Of a stretch of DNA of 64,000 nucleotides, positions 37,272 through 44,864 are shown in pieces; position 1 is the stretch's first letter; each line of letters begins with the position of its first letter. Location of the stretch: contig CAWFWZ010000004.1 of the NCBI GenBank assembly GCA_963819645.1, positions 1 through 64,000 on the forward strand. The letters run 5' to 3'. The notes below the pieces were generated by a model that saw nothing but the letters and a program-made list of their open reading frames with translations, searched no databases and was not told the DNA's origin. The position numbers and the translations under genes were made by a program. This DNA comes from CAVVDY01 sp963819645. Its GTDB lineage: Bacteria; Acidobacteriota; Terriglobia; Terriglobales; Acidobacteriaceae.

Positions 37272-38996
37272 ATGCGCGCGGCCCCTACTTATTCCCGAAT
37301 CCAGCGCTTTCGCCTGCCTCGCCTCTGCGTGGCGGTGATCGGATCCGATCCGGCTAACCTGCTGGAACGCGCGGAGTCTCACGTTCGAGATAACCCCTTT
37401 CTGGAGTTCAGGTTAGATTACCTTTCGCAGCCGGCGGCGGCGTTTCCCAAGCTGCGCCACTTTCTGGAGCTGCATCCCGAGGCCATGGTCATCGCGACCT
37501 GCCGTCGAGCCGTCAACGGTGGCAAGTTTAAGGGGTCGGTACAGGCGCAACTGGACATTCTAACCAAGGCGGCCGATTCCGGCTTCCAGTTAGTAGATAT
37601 CGAAATCCAGAGCGCCCAGGAACTTAAGCGCGACCAATTTGCCGAGTTGAAGAACCGCGTGGGAGTGATCCTTTCCTTCCACGACTTCAAAAGTACCAAG
37701 AAGCTCGAAGACCACTTCGCCGGTATGCGCGAGTTTCCGGCCGACTTCTACAAAGTGGTTACCACGGCGACCAATCTCTACGACAACGTGACCATGATGA
37801 AGTTTCTCCAGGCGCACTCCGGCCAGCACGAGATGGTCGGGGTCTGTATGGGAGAACAGGGAATCATCAGCCGCGTCCTGGGCGTCCGAGCAGGCAGCAT
37901 TTTTACCTTTGGCGCAGCCGCCCCCGGCGAAGAGACCGCGCCCGGCCAGATTACTGTCGGAGAACTGCGCGATACCTATCGTATCGAAAGTGTCGAGGCT
38001 TCCACACAGGTTTACGGCGTGGCCGGCGACCCGGTATCGCACTCGCTGTCGCCGATCATGATGAATGCCGCATTCCGGCGCGAGACGGTTAACGCCGTCT
38101 ACCTCGCGCTGCACGCGAAAAGCCTGAAAGACCTGCTGGCCTGCGCCAACGACATTCCCATCCGCGGCATGAGCATCACCATGCCGTACAAAGAAGAAAT
38201 CGTTAAGGTGCTGTCGAATTCCGATCCTCTGACCCGTCAGATTGGCGCGTGCAATACCGTGGTTCGCAGTGCCGAGGGTAAACTTTACGGCTTCAACACC
38301 GATGTCGCCGGCATCGTTACTCCGTTGGAACAGCGCATGCATCTTGCGGGAAAGCGAATCCTGATAGTGGGTGCCGGAGGCGCTGCCCGGGCTGCGGCGT
38401 TCGGGCTGAAGGCCCGCGAGGCTGAAGTATTCATCGTCAACCGTACGCCGGAAAAGGCGCAGGCGCTGGCGCGCCAGTCCAAGGCGAAATACGTTAAGCG
38501 CGCTGACTTGGCGAAGTTGAGCTTCGATGTGATCATCAATGCCACTCCACTCGGCATGAATGGCAATCGGCAGTCGCCGCTGGAGGAGAAAGAACTCAAC
38601 GCAGCGTATGTCTTTGATCTGGTTTACGCACCCGCGGAAACCAAACTGATCAAGATGGCAAAGGCCAAGGGCTTGCACGTGATTCCCGGGCTTGGAAATG
38701 TTCGTGCAGCAGGGTGCGCGCCAGTTCGAGATTTGGACAGGAAAGCCCGCCCCGATCGCGGAAATGGGCTACGTGGTATCGAAGGCTTTGGATCGTCGAC
38801 TGAGCGCCGAAGCACCGCAGGACGAAGCGCCACCGCCTGCTCCGGAGAAGAAGCCCGCGCCGGAGAAAAAGAAGAAGTCACCAAGCCCGCTAAGAAGACT
38901 GCACCCGTCTCGAAGAAGACGGTCGCGAAAAAGCCGAAGCGCGTGGTGGTGAAGTCCTCGGCCAAGTCTTCAGCAAAGAAAACCGTGCGGCGCTGA
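37272..38996 (+). CDS. aroDE: Fused 3-dehydroquinate dehydratase / shikimate dehydrogenase with a Lys-rich tail, frameshifted near the end
   Basis: Residues about 15-225 are type I dehydroquinase: LEFRLDYLSQP, VIATCRRAVNGGKFKG and FYKVVTTATNLYDN with the Schiff-base lysine. Residues about 245-500 are shikimate dehydrogenase: GVAGDPVSHSLSPIMMNAAF, GMSITMPYKEEI with the catalytic Lys, GACNTVVR, and the NADP motif VGAGGAARAAAFGLK. Together they perform steps 3 and 4 of the shikimate pathway. An extra T near 38692 breaks the last helix (VQQGARQFEIWTG), and another frame change near 38880 precedes a tail such as VAKKPKRVVVKSS. The stop at 38996 belongs to the tail frame. The start is after the divergent xseA region. 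Confidence 0.92.
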   Translation: MRAAPTYSRIQRFRLPRLCVAVIGSDPANLLERAESHVRDNPFLEFRLDYLSQPAAAFPKLRHFLELHPEAMVIATCRRAVNGGKFKGSVQAQLDILTKAADSGFQLVDIEIQSAQELKRDQFAELKNRVGVILSFHDFKSTKKLEDHFAGMREFPADFYKVVTTATNLYDNVTMMKFLQAHSGQHEMVGVCMGEQGIISRVLGVRAGSIFTFGAAAPGEETAPGQITVGELRDTYRIESVEASTQVYGVAGDPVSHSLSPIMMNAAFRRETVNAVYLALHAKSLKDLLACANDIPIRGMSITMPYKEEIVKVLSNSDPLTRQIGACNTVVRSAEGKLYGFNTDVAGIVTPLEQRMHLAGKRILIVGAGGAARAAAFGLKAREAEVFIVNRTPEKAQALARQSKAKYVKRADLAKLSFDVIINATPLGMNGNRQSPLEEKELNAAYVFDLVYAPAETKLIKMAKAKGLHVIPGLGNVRAAGCAPVRDLDRKARPDRGNGLRGIEGFGSSTERRSTAGRSATACSGEEARAGEKEEVTKPAKKTAPVSKKTVAKKPKRVVVKSSAKSSAKKTVRR

Positions 38997-39002
38997 TGCC
39001 GA

Positions 39003-40121
39003 TCAGGCTGTTCTCTCTGCTTCCTGCTCTATCTCTGGCTCCGAGTACATAACCACCTGATTGCGTCCCCGATGCTTCGCACGATAGAGAGCCGCGTCGG
39101 CAAATTCAATTAGCTCTCGCTTAAGGCGAGTGTCCCTTCCATAGACAGCGATGCCGACACTGATGGTGACCGGCTCCATTGGTTTCAGACCGTCACGACG
39201 GAAGCGCGCTAACTCGACGCTTTGTCGAATGCGTTGCGCGACCAGCAAAGCATTCTGGGCGTCGGTTTCCGGAAGAATCACCACGAATTCTTCACCGCCG
39301 AAGCGCGCCAGGGTGTCAAGATCACGCATGTCTCCCTGCAAAACAGTTGCGACCTCGCGCAACACCTGATCGCCAATATGGTGTCCACACTGGTCGTTCA
39401 GGAGCTTGAAGCGGTCGATATCGAGCATCAGCAAGGCCAGGTATGAGCCGGTGCGGTCCGCGCGCTTGATTTCCAGGTCCAGCTGCTGCTCGAAGTAACC
39501 CCTGGTGCGTAGTCCAGTGAGGTAATCCGTAAACGCAAATTTGAGCAGACCATCATTGGAGCATCCCCGGCTGAGCTGGTTCTCTGCTATGAGGCAGAAG
39601 GTCCAGAGAAGCTGCGCATCTTCTGGTTGGAATTTGTGCGGCTTGCGGGAGAATAGCTGGACCGATCCCATGACTCGGTTCCCGATGGTTATGGGTGCTA
39701 TCAGCACACAGCCACTCTGCACAGCAAGAAGGCTGCCGTCTGCATCCGGGTGTTCGCCGGTGGAGATCAACATGGGTTTCGCAAATCGGCTGGCCCACAC
39801 ATTCAATATGTTGCCCTGCGCATAGTTCTCGGGATCGATGCCTTCCAGTCCGCGAGCCAGACGAACCTTCGGGGCATCCTGCTCCTCGTCCCAGAAGAAA
39901 ACCAGGATGCGATCATAGGGCACGATTTCTGCCATGAAGTCTGCGAAGGTATTTAGGGCGGCATCAAGTTCCATCTCCATGCCGACCAACATGGCGAGCC
40001 GCAGCAGCGCATTCACAGCATTGGAACGCGTGCGCACGGTGTTCGGACTTAGTTCCGCGTCTACTTCGACGATAAAATCTTCCGGCGTCACAATAATCGG
40101 AGCGTGATGAGCCTGGGCCAT
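39003..40121 (-). CDS. GAF-GGDEF diguanylate cyclase
   Basis: The 372-residue cytoplasmic protein has a GAF-like sensor domain (about residues 45-190) and a C-terminal GGDEF domain (about 205-355). The active site reads ARFGGEEFVVILPETDA, and RDLD nine residues before it is the inhibitory c-di-GMP site, so it should be an active, product-inhibited cyclase making c-di-GMP. The GAF ligand is unknown. Its stop lies 6 bp from that of the convergent aroDE. No EAL partner is in the window. Confidence 0.9.
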   Translation of the reverse strand: MAQAHHAPIIVTPEDFIVEVDAELSPNTVRTRSNAVNALLRLAMLVGMEMELDAALNTFADFMAEIVPYDRILVFFWDEEQDAPKVRLARGLEGIDPENYAQGNILNVWASRFAKPMLISTGEHPDADGSLLAVQSGCVLIAPITIGNRVMGSVQLFSRKPHKFQPEDAQLLWTFCLIAENQLSRGCSNDGLLKFAFTDYLTGLRTRGYFEQQLDLEIKRADRTGSYLALLMLDIDRFKLLNDQCGHHIGDQVLREVATVLQGDMRDLDTLARFGGEEFVVILPETDAQNALLVAQRIRQSVELARFRRDGLKPMEPVTISVGIAVYGRDTRLKRELIEFADAALYRAKHRGRNQVVMYSEPEIEQEAERTA

Positions 40122-40330
40122 AACTCACTTAGAGAAACAAATAATTTCCTGGGTCTCTCGCCACGCAATCGCGTCGATCGAACCGCTGAAAAATTTGATA
40201 CTGCGAGGCGGTATGCATTTACGAAGGCGTTTTCTGATCCGGGGATGGCCGAAGAGTGTTCAATGCGCAGTCCCACAGCTCAAAATCGCACACCTTTGAT
40301 TGCTAATCGCTGCGGACTGCCGCATTTCTG

Positions 40331-40360
40331 TTGCACACATCGAGAGTTCAGGCTTAGAAT
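40331..40360 (+). promoter_or_regulatory. Candidate promoter of the gvpL/F-like gene
   Basis: TTGCAC (40331-40336) and TAGAAT (40355-40360) lie 18 bp apart, about 120 bases before the start codon. The remaining 330-base gap between the GGDEF gene and this gene shows no other feature except a leader hairpin. Confidence 0.35.
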
Positions 40361-40431
40361 ACGTGCTGGGAGCTGTCCCCAAGTCGCAGTCAAGCCTTAC
40401 CCAGTAACTCCACGTTCGAAGTCGGCCATTT

Positions 40432-40461
40432 CTCACGCAAGCGCCCGGTGTTTTGCGTGAG
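40432..40461 (+). promoter_or_regulatory. Leader hairpin upstream of gvpL/F-like gene
   Basis: CTCACGCAA and TTGCGTGAG form a perfect 9-bp stem around a 12-base loop, ending 21 bases before the ATG and just before the AGGAG box. It could influence translation. Confidence 0.4.
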
Positions 40462-40482
40462 CTTTCCCAGGAGAAGACGGAG

Positions 40483-41211
40483 ATGGCGTGGTACGCGTAC
40501 TGCATCACAGAACATTCTGGCCTGCAAAATGGTAGCCGGCCTAGACGTCCTTACATTCTAGAAAACCTTAAAGGCGTGAACGACGCCTCGGTTTTTGCCT
40601 ATCCCAGCGGGGATTTCGCCGTTATCGTCAGCGAGGTCTCTACAGAAAAGCCACTCAGCCAACAAGATATCGTCGATCATGCTCGCATCATCCGTGAGTG
40701 TTTTCGCACTATGACCGTGCTGCCCTTCCGTTTCGGCACGATCTTCGAATCTGACGAAGCTCTTCGCCGCGCAGTTCGCACCAATCGCAAAACATTTTTG
40801 GAGAGCGTTCATCGTCTGCGCGGAAAAGCAGAGATGCATTTCAAGATCGTGCTCAAGGACGCTGAAGTCGAAAAAGCGCTTAGGGAATTGCCGGCCGGCG
40901 TGGGCGGCGAGTACCTTCGCAAGCTGCGCGAGCAGGCCAGTCGTGAGCGCGAGCGGCAAACCAAAGCGCGTGCCCTTTCCGTCCAGGTACACAAACTCTT
41001 CTCGCCCCTGGAGGAAGACGTCGTTTGCAAGCGCGTCGATGCCAGCAATATGCTGCTGGACTTCGCGCACCTGATCGACACCAGCTCGATCTCCAAATAC
41101 CAGAATCGGTATTCGGCAGCGACTCGGCATTTTAAGGATTGCCAGGTAAGCATCACTGGCCCATGGCCGCCGTATCACTTCATGCCCAATAAGATTCGAA
41201 CGGTGTCTTAG
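40483..41211 (+). CDS. GvpL/GvpF-family protein outside any gas-vesicle cluster
   Basis: The 242-residue protein starts MAWYAYCITE and follows the GvpL/F pattern: an N-terminal ferredoxin-like half with DFAVIVSEV, then the hallmark LSQQDIVDHARIIRECFRTMTVLPFRFGTIF, and a charged helical C-terminal half. It ends GPWPPYHFMP, the typical GPWPPYxF closing motif. GvpL and GvpF assist gas-vesicle assembly, yet no gvpA, gvpN or other gvp gene is in the window. It may have another role. An AGGAG box and a hairpin lie in its leader. Confidence 0.88.
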   Translation: MAWYAYCITEHSGLQNGSRPRRPYILENLKGVNDASVFAYPSGDFAVIVSEVSTEKPLSQQDIVDHARIIRECFRTMTVLPFRFGTIFESDEALRRAVRTNRKTFLESVHRLRGKAEMHFKIVLKDAEVEKALRELPAGVGGEYLRKLREQASRERERQTKARALSVQVHKLFSPLEEDVVCKRVDASNMLLDFAHLIDTSSISKYQNRYSAATRHFKDCQVSITGPWPPYHFMPNKIRTVS

Positions 41212-41247
41212 GGCAGAGTGACTTCACAGATGTAATTGATCTTGTCG

Positions 41248-41267
41248 CGGCGGCTCTCGGGCCGCCG
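41248..41267. terminator. GC-rich hairpin between gvpL/F-like and zinc-ribbon genes
   Basis: A 7-bp perfect stem (CGGCGGC/GCCGCCG) with a 6-base loop lies between the two convergent stops. No T-run is present on either side, so terminator function is uncertain. Confidence 0.35.
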
Positions 41268-41270
41268 TCG

Positions 41271-41432
41271 TCATTTGTCACCGTCTACAATTCGGCTGGC
41301 ATTCGCGCCGCAATGCGGACAGGAATAGCCTTCTATCAACTGCGAACCAGCATCAGCTTCCGACTCGAAGCCGTCCAACAGCAGTTTGTCCGCGTGATGG
41401 TTCATGGCATGACCACAGTTCGGACATTTCAT
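41271..41432 (-). CDS. Small zinc-ribbon protein (53 residues)
   Basis: From the ATG at 41432, behind GAGGTGA, a short frame encodes 53 residues starting MKCPNCGHAMNHHADK and containing SCPHCGANASRIV. The two CxxC pairs, about 35 residues apart, should bind one zinc ion as a rubredoxin-like knuckle pair. Nothing else in the protein suggests catalysis. Its stop is 60 bases from that of the convergent GvpL/F-like gene. The strong ribosome-binding site and Cys spacing make it a credible gene despite its size. Confidence 0.8.
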   Translation of the reverse strand: MKCPNCGHAMNHHADKLLLDGFESEADAGSQLIEGYSCPHCGANASRIVDGDK

Positions 41433-41472
41433 TTCGTCACCTCTTCACTTCAAGGGTTCGGCAATACACGAA

Positions 41473-42078
41473 CTACTCCAGATTAATGTGTTCACGGCCG
41501 TGGCGCAGCGTCTTGGCCATCCAGATGAGCTCCTTCAGAAACTGGTCGATGCGCGGAAGCATGGTTTCATCCCGCAGCGCGCCGTCAGGGTGGAAAAGCT
41601 TATGGACATTTGCGAAATTCACATCCCAGAAGATTGTCACCAAGCCAAGCTCGCGCATGACAGGCAGCAAGTCCTGAATGCCTCGTGCTCCACCAAACGC
41701 ACCAGCAGAAACGCCTGCGATCCCAACCGCCTTGTGGATGTATTCCTTCAAGCAGCTATCGAGCACATGCTTCAACAGTCCGGAGTAGCCGTGGTTGTAT
41801 TCCGGCGAGACTATAACGAGGCCGTCAGCCCTAGCCATTTTGGAGGCGAACTCGGGGTTTTTAATGTTCTGGCCTGCGTCATCGGTGGGCAACGGGAGGT
41901 GGGCAATGTCAATAAGTTCGGTCTCCACGTTCGTCCGCTTAGCTAGTTCTGTGGTCATCAACCGCGCCGCGCTTTCGCTCATGCGGCCATTTCGCACGGT
42001 GCCTAAGATCACCGGGATGTAGAGTGGGCGTAATTCTCCGGAGAAATCTGAACTTTCGCTGATCACTGTTTCGTCCAT
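41473..42078 (-). CDS. NADPH-dependent FMN reductase (flavodoxin-like fold)
   Basis: The 201-residue protein has a flavodoxin-like fold with the FMN phosphate-binding loop LGTVRNGRMSESAARL near residue 25 and SPEYNHGYSGLLKHVLD in the middle, both hallmark segments of the SsuE/azoreductase-type FMN_red family. GVSAGAFGGARG follows. It reduces FMN or other acceptors such as quinones or chromate with NAD(P)H. It is transcribed leftward in front of the zinc-ribbon gene, 40 bp apart, possibly together. Confidence 0.88.
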   Translation of the reverse strand: MDETVISESSDFSGELRPLYIPVILGTVRNGRMSESAARLMTTELAKRTNVETELIDIAHLPLPTDDAGQNIKNPEFASKMARADGLVIVSPEYNHGYSGLLKHVLDSCLKEYIHKAVGIAGVSAGAFGGARGIQDLLPVMRELGLVTIFWDVNFANVHKLFHPDGALRDETMLPRIDQFLKELIWMAKTLRHGREHINLE

Positions 42079-42187
42079 TTCTAGTTATTCCCTGTCGAGA
42101 ATGCCTCGATTATTTCCTGCCCGCCGCAGGCCGCAATTTGCGAAACAAATTACAGACAAAATTGTACGGGCACGACTTGGCACGTCT

Positions 42188-42305
42188 GTAGTGGGTCAGT
42201 TTGAGTGTCATCCCGAGGAGCTTCTTTTGCGATCGAGGGATCTAGGCGGGCCGATTCGCGCTGGCGCGCGAAAGGCACGCAGCCTTATTCAAACTGACCC
42301 ACTAC
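42188..42305. mobile_element. MITE-like element with 19-bp terminal inverted repeats
   Basis: GTAGTGGGTCAGTTTGAGT (42188-42206) and its inverse ATTCAAACTGACCCACTAC (42287-42305) match at 18 of 19 bases and enclose 80 bases without coding capacity. The interior includes a copy of the TGTCATCCCGAGG...GAGGGATCT motif. It lies between the FMN reductase and the PEP-CTERM gene. Confidence 0.6.
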
Positions 42306-42383
42306 CGGCACTTCTGTTCTATTGACCTGGTCATTTCTTCCGCAGTAATATTTCGGGCCACTCCAAGAGGAGGAGTCTAGCCT

Positions 42384-43010
42384 ATGAGCGACTTCAAAGC
42401 TATGCATGGGTTCCGGGCTCTTGTGGTTCTGGCGCTCCTCGTTGTGGGCAGCTTCGCTACGGCGTACGCCGCCAATTGCAACATCAACACCGAACCGAAC
42501 TGGGACAGCAACATTACTAATGGCTGGCTGGCCCAGGCGCAAACCTTCGAAGCTCCGTCCGCCAATTGCAGTTTGCTGTCGGACTGGGAGTTCAAGCTGG
42601 CGGGGAGAACGTCTCCCGGACAGATCACCTTCAATATCTATCAATGGGGTCCAAGCGGCCCCGTCGGGAACGCGCTGTACAGCCAGACGCTCGCTTGGGG
42701 CACGACTGATCAGTTGTTCGACGTCACCGGGATTAACCTGGCGCTAACGCCCGGACAACTGTATGGCGCTGATATCGACCTTCAGGGCTACAGCGGCGCG
42801 AGTGTTTACTTTAACGAGAATCAGACCGGCTATCCGGGTTTCGACGGCTGGTGGTACAACCCGGACTTCGGCGGTTGGAACGATATCGGTGGAACCAACC
42901 AGTACTTCATGGCTGACTTCGCCAGCGTTCCTGAGCCCGGCAGCATCGTACTGTTTGGCTCATCGCTGCTTGGAGTCGCCGGTATTCTGCGTCGCAGAAT
43001 CCGCCTCTGA
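42384..43010 (+). CDS. PEP-CTERM sorting-domain protein
   Basis: The 208-residue protein follows GAGGAGG. It has a signal peptide (ALVVLALLVVGSFATAYAA) and ends with VPEPGSIVLFGSSLLGVAG followed by RRRIRL, the full tripartite PEP-CTERM signal: PEP motif, membrane helix and basic end. Such proteins are processed by exosortase and released to the surface or extracellular matrix. The middle is beta-rich with many Trp, Tyr and Asn residues, similar to short PEP-CTERM proteins with a lectin-like body. Exosortase is not in the window. An intrinsic terminator follows. Confidence 0.9.
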   Translation: MSDFKAMHGFRALVVLALLVVGSFATAYAANCNINTEPNWDSNITNGWLAQAQTFEAPSANCSLLSDWEFKLAGRTSPGQITFNIYQWGPSGPVGNALYSQTLAWGTTDQLFDVTGINLALTPGQLYGADIDLQGYSGASVYFNENQTGYPGFDGWWYNPDFGGWNDIGGTNQYFMADFASVPEPGSIVLFGSSLLGVAGILRRRIRL

Positions 43011-43031
43011 ACGCTTGCCACGAATCTGCGC

Positions 43032-43061
43032 AGCCGGAGCCGCAAAAGCTCCGGCTTTCTT
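43032..43061 (+). terminator. Intrinsic terminator after the PEP-CTERM gene
   Basis: AGCCGGAGC and GCTCCGGCT form a perfect 9-bp stem with a 7-base loop, followed by TTCTT, 22 bases after the stop. Confidence 0.75.
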
Positions 43062-43195
43062 GTGCCTCGTTGACGAAATAGCCCTGAACATCGGTAGAGA
43101 CAACATCCGCATGGGTTGCTGCGCCGCAACTCACCTCAGCTCTCTCCTAGCATCTGCGCCTCTCATCGCCGCATCTTACTGGCTTCGGGAGATCT

Positions 43196-43405
43196 ATGAA
43201 CTGGATCACTGTCGCGGTAGTCGGGGCCGTTGCAGCGTGGTTTGAATACAGCTATCGCAGAAGCCGCCGCAAGAAAGCAGAATCGGTCGGCAACGAATCC
43301 TCCACAACGCCTGTAACCCAGCAAGCGCGAGTCGCGCAGCCTGGCAGCGAGCCCTCCATCGTTCCTGGCGATGAGAATGACAAGCAGATGAACGCTACGG
43401 TGTAG
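43196..43405 (+). CDS. Possible small membrane protein (69 residues)
   Basis: The ATG follows GGGAG. The product has one N-terminal hydrophobic segment (WITVAVVGAVAAWFEY) and a basic RRSRRKK stretch, then a polar tail rich in Ser, Gln and Pro. It would be anchored with the tail in the cytoplasm. No family is recognised. It stands between the PEP-CTERM terminator and the ABC transporter genes, and could also be chance. Confidence 0.4.
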   Translation: MNWITVAVVGAVAAWFEYSYRRSRRKKAESVGNESSTTPVTQQARVAQPGSEPSIVPGDENDKQMNATV

Positions 43406-43486
43406 TCGAACGGTTCGCTTTAACCAATCATTCATCTAACTTCGCGCTGCCGCATTGTGCCTCCAACAGCTCCGGCAATACACTGG

Positions 43487-44864
43487 ATGTTCATTCGAGT
43501 GTGGGGTCAAGCCTTGCCGGAATCCATCATCCAAGCGCGCGCGGTCGAGAAGTACTACCCGCAACCTGACGGCAATCGCATTCAGGTGATCGCGCCTACC
43601 GATCTTGACGTATCAGTCCGGGAAAGATCATCGCGCTGCTCGGCCCTTCGGGCTCGGGCAAGTCGACGCTGCTGCGCATGCTGACCGGATTGTCGAAGCC
43701 GTCTTCCGGCCAGGTGCTCTGGCACGGCAAGCCGATGGACGGCCAGATTCCGAATGTCGCCATCGTCTTTCAGAGCTTCGCGCTTTTTCCCTGGCTGACG
43801 GTGCTGGAGAACGTCGAAGCGCCGCTGGTCGCGCGCGGCATCGGCTGCGATCGAGCGCCACAAGCGCGCGCTGCGCATGATCGACACCGTCGGACTCGAC
43901 GGATTCGAGACCGCGTATCCCAAGGAACTCTCCGGCGGCATGAAGCAGCGCGTCGGCTTTGCGCGCGCGCTGGTGGTCGAGCCGGAAGTGCTTTTCATGG
44001 ACGAGCCCTTCTCCGCGCTCGACGTGCTGACCGCCGAGAACCTGCGCTCCGAGCTGCTGGAGCTGTGGCTCAACAAGAAGATGCCGACCACGTGCATCTT
44101 CATCGTGACCCACAATATTGAAGAGGCCGTGCTGCTGGCCGATCGCGTGATCGTGCTGGGACGCAATCCCGGCGCGCATTCGCTCCGACTTCGAAATCGA
44201 TATCCCGCAGTATCGCGATCGCAAATCGCCGCGCTTTCTCGCTTACGTCGATTACATCTACAAGGCGCTGACCAAGCCCGAGGAGGAGATGCCGTGCTCC
44301 ACGGCAGCTGCGCGCGCTGCCGGCGACGGCCAGGCGCGCGAACGCACGAAGTTCCAGATGCTGCCGCACGCGCGTCCCGGCGGCATTGCCGGCTTCATGG
44401 AACTGCTGGCCGATCGCGGCGGACGCGACGACCTCTACAAGCTGGCCGACGAGCTGGCGATGGACGTCGACGATCTGCTGCCCATCGTCGACGCGTCGGT
44501 GATGCTGGGCTTCGCCGTGCTGCGCGAAGGCGATGTCGAGATCACGCCCGAGGGCCGCGCCTTCGGCGAAGCCGACATCCAGACGCAGAAACAGCTGTTC
44601 CGCGAGGCTGCGCTGAAGAATGTCGCCATTCTGCGCCTCATCGAAAACACACTGCACGCCAAGCGCGATCACGCCATCGGCGAGGAGTTCTTCCGCGACA
44701 TCCTCGACGAGCATTTCAGCGCCGATGAAGTCGAGCGCCAGTTCGAGACCGTGCTGAACTGGGGCCGCTACGCCGAGATCTTCGACTACGACTCCGAGAC
44801 CGGCCGCCTCTTCCATCGCGAAGACGCCGACGTGGCCGCCGCAACGGCGAGAAGAGGCAGCTGA
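43487..44864 (+). CDS. ABC transporter ATPase with C-terminal AAA-associated domain (nitrate/taurine-like), frameshifted
   Basis: The first 250 residues form the ATPase: GPSGSGKSTLLRML (Walker A), VFQSFALFPWLTVLENV (Q-loop), LSGGMKQRVGFARALVVEP (signature), VLFMDEPFSALDVLT (Walker B) and THNIEEAVLLADRV (H-loop). The last 150 residues (PGGIAGFMELLADRGGRDDLYKLADEL onward) match the AAA_assoc_C domain found in SsuB/TauB/NrtD-like proteins. Frame changes occur near 43620, 43850 and 44178, each next to intact motifs. The start is uncertain: GTG 43457, ATG 43487 and TTG 43514 are all in frame. The stop overlaps the permease start by one base. The substrate is unknown. Confidence 0.85.

Noticed and set aside
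38692..38952. A separate 86-residue Lys/Arg-rich protein after aroDE
   Set aside because: Its first half is the missing AroE C-terminus, so it is part of the frameshifted aroDE gene.
40122..40482. tRNA or riboswitch in the gap before the GvpL/F-like gene
   Set aside because: No cloverleaf or T-loop sequence was found; only a promoter-like pair and a simple hairpin.
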